DNA of 36,832 nt from positions 1 to 36,832 of the forward strand of contig WQYP01000022.1 in assembly GCA_009781185.1 (NCBI GenBank). The letters are read 5' to 3'. Every line of letters starts with the position of its first letter. Position 1 is the first letter of the stretch. Shown here in pieces: positions 26,794 through 34,307 of this stretch. Made by a program: the position numbers and the translations under genes. The DNA comes from Phycisphaerales bacterium (GTDB lineage: Bacteria > Planctomycetota > Phycisphaerae > WQYP01). The notes under the pieces were generated by a model. It ran no database searches. It had not been told where the DNA came from and worked only from the letters and a program-made list of their open reading frames with translations.

Positions 26794-27211
26794 GGTTGGA
26801 GCGACACATCTCTTTGTAAGCCATCAGATCGCTGTAGGCGATGCGGCGGTGGGTGCCGACCATTTGATAACGGATGCGTCCTTCTTTGAGCTCTTTGACG
26901 ACGAACGGTCGCGAGACGCCCAGAAGTTCCGCGGCCTGCTGCGTGGTCAGTTGCGAGTGGATGGGCATGAGGGTTACAGCGTTACCCTGACTCATCTCTG
27001 TCAGAATCCGGATCAGGAGTTGAAAGGCTGACGTGGGCAGGTCAACCGTTTCGGCGTGTCTGCCTATGGTGGCAATATGTACCTGCACGGTCGGGGAAGT
27101 TTTTGTCGCCAATGGTGCGAGCTTGCGGCTGGACTCCTTGGCAAGCTGCGTCTCCCGCACGGAAGGCAGCACAGGTTCTGTTGTCATTGCGGTCATGACC
27201 GACTCCATCAT
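26735..27211 (-). CDS. HTH (excisionase/MerR-like) antitoxin of the PIN toxin
   Basis: HSQLTTQQAAELLGVSRPFVVKELKEGRIRYQMVGTHRRIAYSDLMAYKE; stop adjoins the toxin coding region. Confidence 0.82.
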   Translation of the reverse strand: MMESVMTAMTTEPVLPSVRETQLAKESSRKLAPLATKTSPTVQVHIATIGRHAETVDLPTSAFQLLIRILTEMSQGNAVTLMPIHSQLTTQQAAELLGVSRPFVVKELKEGRIRYQMVGTHRRIAYSDLMAYKEMCRSNHEQTMDELVQQAQNLKMGY

Positions 27212-27317
27212 GCTTACACGACCATTCTATCGGCCAAACCAGCAAAGGCAATAAACGAAATTAGCGAAATATTCGAAAGCATAGGGCCCATAACATGCTG
27301 AAGCGTGAACTCCGAAC

Positions 27318-28162
27318 ATGGGTTATGCTACGTGCATGGCTGACGAACCGAAAAGTTCCAGGCGTTTATGGCCGCGTTCCAGATGCATGGTCATGATGAT
27401 ATGGCTGTTCGGCGGGACCGGTATCATCATCTGCCTGACACTGGGATGGATTTACGGGTTATTCTGCGGCACACCGTTGGTGATGTTTGCCGTACTCTTC
27501 TTCTGGTTTAGCGGATCGCCGACCAATCTGCGACAGTATTCGGATCCTGTGCCTTGGAAGCACTGTGGCAACGGATGGAATCGCCGCGTTGACAATTCGG
27601 ATTGCGGATGGGCGTTCGATTACTATTTTTTCGTGACATTGCTCCTAGCGATCGGGATAGGAAGCTGGGCCTTTTTGTGGCTGGCGCTTCGCGGTGAGAT
27701 GATCAAAGAAGCCGCCACGTATGTCTTCCTTCCTTTCGTGATCGGAGGCGTCACGATGCTGGTCGTTCGAATCGTGAAGTTGCGGCGTTTGTCGAAGTTT
27801 GGGCCGTCGGTGCTGGAGTTGACGACGTTTCCCGGCGCAATCGGCGGGCAACTCGCCGGCGTGATTTATACCCATCGTCCAATACATGCCGCTGACGGCT
27901 ACCATCTTCGCTTGCGCTGTAGAACTGGGCGGGGTATTTTATGGGAGGATCAGGCCACGAAGGTTCAGGGCGTCATGGAAGAAGATGCATCCAGAGCGGG
28001 GGGGGGGTAATTCCCGTGGCGTTCAACATTCCCGCCGATTGTCCACCGACCAGCTACACGGCTCAATGGGAGTTACAAGTACGGGCAAAAATTCCCGGGC
28101 TCGATTATTGTGCCACATTTGTGGTGCCGGTGTTTTGTCCCGCGGAGTCAGCCAATATTTAG
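27318..28162 (+). CDS. DUF3592-like membrane protein interrupted by a -1 frame change at a G10 tract
   Basis: Frame of ORF 27318..28010 ends ...EEDASRAGGG* exactly after G10 (27998..28007). The -1 frame continues GGGVIPVAFNIPADCPPTSYTAQWELQVRAKIPGLDYCATFVVPVFCPAESANI* to 28162, matching the expected C-terminus of this family. Confidence 0.72.
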
Positions 28163-28187
28163 CCGGTGGGCTTGCCCACCGATCGGC

Positions 28188-28682
28188 TTACTTTTTCTTC
28201 AGTTCCTCCGACTTCACCTCGACCACTTTTCCATCTGCCCCACGAATTCCGCACTTTTTGAACGTTATTCTCGATGGAGAACCGATCAGCAGCACCCGCG
28301 AACTCTTCTTGCCCTCCTCCACTTTTGGTGCTGCTTTCTTGTCCGCCGCCAAGTCCACCACCAGCATCTGCTTCTGTGCGTCCATCGACAGGCTCTCAAA
28401 GCTTTCCTGCACCCGATCGCTCACCAGGATCACCAGTGTCGCCCCCTGCGGAAAGCTGATGTTGTCCGGATATTTCACGCCATATTCCTTGAGCTTCGCC
28501 GTCGCCAGCGTTTTATCCGTCGTGTAATACAATATTTTCCCCGCATCCGCTGCTCGCGAAACAACTTCATCCTCCATCAGCATATAGGAATTCAACTCCT
28601 TCAACTGCCCAAGGCAGATCCCTCCACCCACACCACACATCACGACCATCATCGCCATCATCCAAGATTGCCGAATACCCAT
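28188..28682 (-). CDS. Small secreted hypothetical protein
   Basis: Signal-peptide-like MGIRQSWMMAMMVVMCGVGGGICLG; ordinary coding composition. Confidence 0.6.
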   Translation of the reverse strand: MGIRQSWMMAMMVVMCGVGGGICLGQLKELNSYMLMEDEVVSRAADAGKILYYTTDKTLATAKLKEYGVKYPDNISFPQGATLVILVSDRVQESFESLSMDAQKQMLVVDLAADKKAAPKVEEGKKSSRVLLIGSPSRITFKKCGIRGADGKVVEVKSEELKKK

Positions 28683-28739
28683 CATACGCTCCTTTCTCGA
28701 GTTCTTGTCCCACTCACTCCTCATTATAACAGACTTTTT

Positions 28740-30107
28740 TTAAATGGATTGGGCGGCTTTGAACGCTTCCCTGGCGTGGTCGATGGTTTGATCGATATCG
28801 CCTTCGGTGTGGGCGGAGGAGATGAACCAGGCTTCGAATTGGCTGGGGGGGAGCATCACGCCGGCGTCGAGCATGGATCGGAAGAAACGGGCGTAAGCTT
28901 GGGTATCGCATTGCAGGGCGTCGGCGTAGTTTTTGATGGAGGCGGTTTGAGACCCATCCCTCCTCAGGAAGAAGGGGGTGAGCATGGAGCCGACGCGTTG
29001 GATGGAGACGGGTACGTTGGCTGCTACGGCGGCGGCTTTGAGGCCGATTTCGAGGCGGCTGCCCAAGGCTTCGAGCTGGGTGTAGATACTGGTGCCGTCA
29101 ATGGCGGTGTCGTCGAGGAGGGAGAGGGTGGCGATACCGGCGGCCATGGCCAGGGGGTTACCGGAAAGAGTGCCGGCCTGATAGATGGGGCCGGCGGGGG
29201 AGACGTGGTTCATGAGTTCAGGTTTTCCGCCGTAGGCGCCGACGGGGAGTCCGCCGCCGATGATTTTGCCAAGACAGGTCAGGTCGGGGCGGATGGAGTA
29301 GAGGCCCTGGGCGCCGCCGTAGGCGACGCGGAAGCCGGTCAGGACTTCGTCGAAGATCAGCAGGGCGTTGTGTTGGTCGCACAGGGCGCGGAGGCCTTCG
29401 AGGTAGCCCGGCAGCGGCGGGACGACGCCGATGTTGCCGCAGATGGGTTCGACGATCATCGCAGCGATTTTGCCTTGGCGTTCTTCGAAGGCAGCTGTGG
29501 TGGCGGGCAGGTCGTTATAGGGCACGAGAACGGTGTTGGAAGTGGCAGAGTCGGGGATGCCGGGGGAGGAGGGGTGATTGTGTGTGGTGGCGCCGGAGCC
29601 GGCTTCGATGAGGAGGGAATCGACGTGTCCGTGGTAGCAGCCGTGGCATTTGAGGATAATGTTGCGTTGTGTGACACCGCGAGCGAGGCGGATGGCGGAC
29701 ATGGTCGCTTCGGTGCCGGAGTTGACGAAGCGGATCATCGGGACGTTGGGCATGGCAGCGGCGATGATCTTGGCGAGCTTGAGTTCGGCTTCCGTGCAGC
29801 AGCCGTAGGAGGAACCTTTGTCGATCTGCTTGGCAACGGCAGCCCGGACCGGCGGCGGAGAGTGCCCGGCGATCAGCGGCCCGTACGACATTACATAGTC
29901 GATGTAAGTATTGTTATCGATGTCAGTGAGGTCGGCGCCCTTGGCCTCCTTAATGAAAACCGGGCCGATCCCTCCCCCCCCCTCTCCTGCGACGGCCTTG
30001 AAGGATCGAACGGGCGAAGAAACGCCGCCGGGCATGAGCTTGACCGCCTCGGCGAAGAGTTTTTCGGATTTCGCATAGCGGGACTTGGGTTTGTTGAGCT
30101 TGGCCAT
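28740..30107 (-). CDS. hemL: Glutamate-1-semialdehyde 2,1-aminomutase
   Basis: LMPGGVSSPVRSFKAVAGE ... MIRFVNSGTEATMSAIRLARG ... LLIFDEVLTGFRVAYGGAQ ... CLGKIIGGGLPVGAYGGK ... GTLSGNPLAMAAG. Confidence 0.95.
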   Translation of the reverse strand: MAKLNKPKSRYAKSEKLFAEAVKLMPGGVSSPVRSFKAVAGEGGGGIGPVFIKEAKGADLTDIDNNTYIDYVMSYGPLIAGHSPPPVRAAVAKQIDKGSSYGCCTEAELKLAKIIAAAMPNVPMIRFVNSGTEATMSAIRLARGVTQRNIILKCHGCYHGHVDSLLIEAGSGATTHNHPSSPGIPDSATSNTVLVPYNDLPATTAAFEERQGKIAAMIVEPICGNIGVVPPLPGYLEGLRALCDQHNALLIFDEVLTGFRVAYGGAQGLYSIRPDLTCLGKIIGGGLPVGAYGGKPELMNHVSPAGPIYQAGTLSGNPLAMAAGIATLSLLDDTAIDGTSIYTQLEALGSRLEIGLKAAAVAANVPVSIQRVGSMLTPFFLRRDGSQTASIKNYADALQCDTQAYARFFRSMLDAGVMLPPSQFEAWFISSAHTEGDIDQTIDHAREAFKAAQSI

Positions 30108-30438
30108 AGGTAAACAGCATAAACGATGGGGTGAGATTCACAAAATTTGTTTGATTCGCGAAAGCAGGCGAAGAGGCCGATAGTCAGAAGTTTCCGTTTC
30201 GCAAGGGATGCAAATCGGCCCCGTAGGGACCGTTGATAATAGCCCACCCATTTATGGGTGGATAAGAGGAACGACGAAAAACAAACCGAGTCCCGTATCT
30301 GAGCGCATAGTGTGAGCGATAGCGGGTTCGTGGATTTAGATGTATCCTGCTTGCCTACAACCTGACGCTGGAAGACGCCCAGGGAAATGCTCCACTTGGG
30401 GGAAAAGGTGTATAAGGGTGAGCGTGGCAACGCAGGGC

Positions 30439-30552
30439 TAGAGCATTTTTCACTCGCCCGTAGCGTTTTGGAGCCCCGCATGGCAATGCGGGGCTTTTGG
30501 CTCTCGCTTCCTGCGCATGTCATCACGCCACGACCACATGAAAAATGCTCTA
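30439..30552. mobile_element. MITE-like element, 14-bp perfect TIRs with TA ends, abutting the mnmG stop codon
   Basis: TAGAGCATTTTTCA (30439-30452) and TGAAAAATGCTCTA (30539-30552), 114 bp total; internal GCCCCGCATGGCAATGCGGGGC hairpin. Confidence 0.65.
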
Positions 30553-32430
30553 TTTCCTGCGAAGGTGCAGCAGTAGCACGGTCAGATCGTTTGGCGTAAT
30601 GCCTTCGAGGCGTGAGGCTTGGCCGAGGGTCTGAGGACGGAATTTCTCCAGCGATTGTCTCGCTTCTTTGCGAAGCTCATGGATGGCAGCGAAATCGAAC
30701 GACGTGGGAATCGACTTATCCTCTAGTTCGTGCAGACGCCTTGCGGATTCCTTTTCCCGCTGGATATATCCCGCATATTTCGCTTCGGTCTCCACGTCCG
30801 CCAGCACTGCAAAGATTGCGGGGTTGTCAAACAGTTCATGCAATCCGGAGGTTTGTGTGCGAAGCGATTCGATGGTGACGTCCGGTCGCCGCAGGAAGTC
30901 GTACGCCGTCGTTGCGCCGTCGGTTGTGCGGATTTTGAGTGCGTGCAGCAGTTCCACTGCACGATGCATTGCTGCGAGTTTTTTCTCGAGGCGACCGATG
31001 CGTTCACGAGATGCGAGTTCCAGCTTCGCGCCCAACGGCGTCAGCCGCTGGTCCGCGTTGTCCGAACGCAGTGTCAAGCGAAATTCCGCCCGACTCGTGA
31101 ACATCCGGTACGGCTCCGTCGGCGTCTTCGTGATCAAATCGTCGATCATCACGCCGATGTACGCCTGATCACGCGTCAAAATGAATCGCGGCTTGCTCAG
31201 TATCTTGTTCGCCGCGTTGATGCCTGCGACGAGTCCCTGGCCGGCCGCCTCCTCGTAGCCGGACGTTCCGTTGATCTGACCGGCGAAATAGAGACCGGAC
31301 ACCAGACGCGTCTCCAGCGTCGCGTCGATCTGATGTGTCGGGGCAAAATCGTATTCGACCGCATAGCCCGGCCGAAGGATCTTTGCGTGCTCAAGGCCCT
31401 TGATGTTATGGACGACTTCGCGTTGCACATCTTCCGGCAGGCTCGTCGAAATGCCGTTGCAGTAGACTTCGTTGGTCTCCAGACCCTCCGGCTCCAGAAA
31501 AATCTGATGATGATCCTTGTCTGCAAACCGAACGACCTTGTCCTCAATCGACGGACAATACCGCGGTCCGCGCGACTGAATCTGCCCGGAATACATCGGC
31601 GCACGATGCAGATTCGCGCGAATCAAGTCGTGCACTCTGGCATTTGTGTGCGTGATGTGCATCGGCACTTGACGTAGCGAGGGGAAAGATTGAATGGTAC
31701 CGCTCCCTCCCCCCCGCGTCATGTCGGAGAACGGTGTCGGCGAATCGTCGCCCGGCTGCATCTCAAGAACGCTGTAATCAATCGTCTCCTTCGCCAGCCG
31801 CGGCGGCGTGCCCGTCTTGAGCCGACCGAGCTCGAAACCCAAATCCCGCAACGATTGCGAAAGCCCGCAAGCGCTCGCTTCGCCGACTCGGCCGCCTTTC
31901 GTCTGCTTCGCCCCGACATGCATCAACGCGTTGAGAAATGTTCCCGTGGCAACGACCACGCAGCGGCAAGAAAAGCAACGGCCATCTTCGAGCGCCAGAC
32001 CTGTCAGTCGCCCTTTTTCTGTGAGCAGACGATCAACGATACCGGTAACGATGCTGAGATTCGGGCAATGCTCTTCGAGAAGCTGCCGCACTTTCGCCGC
32101 ATATTTATATTTATCCGCCTGTGCCCGCAGCGACCGCACCGCCGCCCCTTTCGACTTGTTGAGCATTCGAAACTGAATCCCCGTCGCATCGATCGCATGC
32201 CCCATCAATCCGCCAAGCGCATCGATTTCTCGAACGATCTGCCCCTTCGCCAGCCCCCCAATCGCCGGATTGCACGACATCCGCCCGATCGCCAGCGGAT
32301 CCATCGTGACCATCGCGACCTTACCACCGCCATGCCCCGCAAGTATCCGCGACGCCGCCCACGCCGCCTCCGCTCCGGCATGCCCGCCGCCGATCACAAT
32401 GATGTCAAAGTTTGTTGTATTTGTGTTCAT
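30550..32430 (-). CDS. mnmG: tRNA uridine 5-carboxymethylaminomethyl modification enzyme MnmG (GidA)
   Basis: ORF 30550..32697; ATG 32430. FDIIVIGGGHAGAEAAWAASR ... MSCNPAIGGLAKGQIVREIDALGG ... GPRYCPSIEDKVVRFADK ... GLYFAGQINGTSGYEEAAGQGLVAGINAA. Confidence 0.96.
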   Translation of the reverse strand: MNTNTTNFDIIVIGGGHAGAEAAWAASRILAGHGGGKVAMVTMDPLAIGRMSCNPAIGGLAKGQIVREIDALGGLMGHAIDATGIQFRMLNKSKGAAVRSLRAQADKYKYAAKVRQLLEEHCPNLSIVTGIVDRLLTEKGRLTGLALEDGRCFSCRCVVVATGTFLNALMHVGAKQTKGGRVGEASACGLSQSLRDLGFELGRLKTGTPPRLAKETIDYSVLEMQPGDDSPTPFSDMTRGGGSGTIQSFPSLRQVPMHITHTNARVHDLIRANLHRAPMYSGQIQSRGPRYCPSIEDKVVRFADKDHHQIFLEPEGLETNEVYCNGISTSLPEDVQREVVHNIKGLEHAKILRPGYAVEYDFAPTHQIDATLETRLVSGLYFAGQINGTSGYEEAAGQGLVAGINAANKILSKPRFILTRDQAYIGVMIDDLITKTPTEPYRMFTSRAEFRLTLRSDNADQRLTPLGAKLELASRERIGRLEKKLAAMHRAVELLHALKIRTTDGATTAYDFLRRPDVTIESLRTQTSGLHELFDNPAIFAVLADVETEAKYAGYIQREKESARRLHELEDKSIPTSFDFAAIHELRKEARQSLEKFRPQTLGQASRLEGITPNDLTVLLLHLRRK

Positions 32431-32440
32431 GCGAGCAATA

Positions 32441-32815
32441 CTATCTGCAGAATTCCGCCCAGTATAGGAATGCGGCGCCGACCAGCAGTCCCGTGCAGGA
32501 CGGCAGCAGCGCCACGATGCGCCATGCCAGCGGGAAATGCCTGGCCAGCAGACTGCAAATGACAGTAGGCAAGAGCAGGACGAAACTGACGCCCGCCATA
32601 ATGGCCCCCCAGATGCCCACCGCCATGGCCGTATCACGACCGGCATGACCAATCCTGCATATCTCCCGGAACAGACTGACAGTTTCCGGCAAAGCACGAA
32701 GCCAGCCTACCAACCCCAGAGAAAAAAGTACCAGCAGAATAATACCCATCGCTGTACGCCATCGCGAGACAGGAGGCGGGGTGGGCGGAGTGTGATAAGA
32801 AAGCACGTCAGGCAT
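32441..32815 (-). CDS. Small hypothetical membrane protein
   Basis: 124 aa with about three hydrophobic segments; located just upstream of mnmG on the same strand. Confidence 0.55.
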   Translation of the reverse strand: MPDVLSYHTPPTPPPVSRWRTAMGIILLVLFSLGLVGWLRALPETVSLFREICRIGHAGRDTAMAVGIWGAIMAGVSFVLLLPTVICSLLARHFPLAWRIVALLPSCTGLLVGAAFLYWAEFCR

Positions 32816-32927
32816 GGCAAAACTCTAGCAGGAAGGGAAATACGCTTCAATGTGGCCATTGGCACCCAGGCACAATGACCGATCATACAAAATTCCTTCT
32901 CCCCGAAAAACATGATAGAATAGGAGC

Positions 32928-33203
32928 ATGGTGTTGAATATTTCCATCTCACCGGAAGCGGAAACTCGCCTGCGAGCGAAGGCGGCGGCGGCGGGTGTTG
33001 ATGTGACGGCCTACGCAACTCGGCAATTAGAACTACTGGTCGCTCCACCACGATCCCTCAAAGAAATCAGCGGCGAGGTGGGAGAAGCTTTCAAGAACAG
33101 CGGCATCAGCGAAGGTGAACTCGCCGCCTTTTTGGAGGCCGAAAAACACAAGATGCGGACGGAACGGCGGAGGGGAGTGGGTGGGGGGAATGGGAGCAAA
33201 TGA
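32928..33203 (+). CDS. Putative antitoxin of PIN-type TA pair
   Basis: Small, N-terminal RHH-like ISISPEAETRLRAKAAAAGVDVTAYATRQLELL; ATGA overlap with the downstream PIN gene. Confidence 0.7.
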   Translation: MVLNISISPEAETRLRAKAAAAGVDVTAYATRQLELLVAPPRSLKEISGEVGEAFKNSGISEGELAAFLEAEKHKMRTERRRGVGGGNGSK

Positions 33204-33682
33204 GCGATACGCATCGCGTTGTTTTTGATTGCAATACGTTGTTGCAGGCGTTGGCTTCGCCGGATGGTGCGGCGGGCGCATGCGTTCAGATGGCGTTTGA
33301 CCGCCGCGTGGAATTGTTCGTGTCGCCGACGGTGATTGCGGAATTGCGAGACGTTGCAGCTCGGCCCGTCGTGGCTCGGAAGTTGCGATTGAAGGGTGAT
33401 CGCGTGGCGGCTTTTATCGAGGCGATTGAATCGTCAGCCATCGTGTTGGAAGGATTTGCGGAGCTGTTTGTTTATGAGCGCGATCCTGACGATGCGCATT
33501 ATGTGAATCTGGCTCTCGCCGCAGATGCGACGCTGATCGTCACGCGAGATGCTGATTTGCTGGATTTGATGAACGCTTCGCAGGATGAAGGGAAGGAATT
33601 TCAGACGAGGTTCCCTACGTTGAAAATCGTTACGCCCCCGGCTTTCCTGGCGGTAATCCGACGATCCGAGCCGCGACCGTAA
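33200..33682 (+). CDS. PIN-domain toxin (COG1569-like)
   Basis: HRVVFDCNTLLQALASPDGAAGACVQMAFDRRVELFVSPTVIAELRDV ... DPDDAHYVNLALAADATLIVTRDADLLDL. Confidence 0.88.
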   Translation: MSDTHRVVFDCNTLLQALASPDGAAGACVQMAFDRRVELFVSPTVIAELRDVAARPVVARKLRLKGDRVAAFIEAIESSAIVLEGFAELFVYERDPDDAHYVNLALAADATLIVTRDADLLDLMNASQDEGKEFQTRFPTLKIVTPPAFLAVIRRSEPRP

Positions 33683-33737
33683 GGGAGTGTTTTCGTCGCG
33701 GATTACGCCCAACGCTCGCTAACGGTCGCGTCTCGGA
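33665..33737. repeat. TCCGAGCCGCGACCGTAAGGGAG inverted repeat
   Basis: tccgagccgcgaccgtaagggagtg ... cgctcgctaacggtcgcgtctcgga near-perfect inverted pair; contains the stop codon of the PIN gene. Confidence 0.8.
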
Positions 33738-33754
33738 TGGCGTATCATGGTTGC

Positions 33755-34243
33755 ATGTCTGAGTCTCCCCCCGAACCTCCTCCCATTCTTTTGTATGCCG
33801 CGCCGAGGCTGAGGCCGAAGCTGCGGGTGCCGGGGTACCTGGAGGTGATCTTATATCTGTGGGCGGTGTTCACCGTGCTGTACGGAGCCCTTCTGGGTTA
33901 CGTGTGCCTCGCGGCGCTCCCGCACTCGAACATGTCACGTGATCAGATATATCTCTGGCTCATTCCGTGGCCGATACTTATTCTGTGGGGGGTGGCGATG
34001 TTCGTGTTGGCTGTTCTGATAGCATTGGATCGGATCGCGGCGTTGCGCGGGGCGGTGGGGATGATGATCGTGCAGGAAATTTTCATGTGGGTGCTCATAG
34101 GCATCCTTTTTGTGGTCGGGATGGTGGACGGAGAGATATTGATAGCGTTGTTTTTTCTGCTGATGTTTTTTGTGCCGCCGGCGGCGGCTGCGTGCTGGAT
34201 ACGGATACAGTTGCGACGAGCGTTGAAGTTGACCCAGGCGTGA
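33755..34243 (+). CDS. Hypothetical membrane protein
   Basis: ORF 33737..34243; ATG 33755; several hydrophobic segments. Confidence 0.55.
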   Translation: MSESPPEPPPILLYAAPRLRPKLRVPGYLEVILYLWAVFTVLYGALLGYVCLAALPHSNMSRDQIYLWLIPWPILILWGVAMFVLAVLIALDRIAALRGAVGMMIVQEIFMWVLIGILFVVGMVDGEILIALFFLLMFFVPPAAAACWIRIQLRRALKLTQA

Positions 34244-34307
34244 CGTGTTTTGTGAGCGAGCGTTGATCTTCGATCAACGGCTAAACGCGCTGAAGCATGA
34301 ACTCCGG

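Noticed and set aside
28110-30113. 667-aa plus-strand ORF antisense to hemL
   Set aside because: Shadow ORF caused by high GC3 codon bias; low-complexity Gly/Asp/Val-rich and overlaps an unambiguous HemL gene.
31690-32562. 290-aa plus-strand ORF opposite mnmG
   Set aside because: Shadow of MnmG coding sequence; Arg/Pro-rich with no recognisable family.
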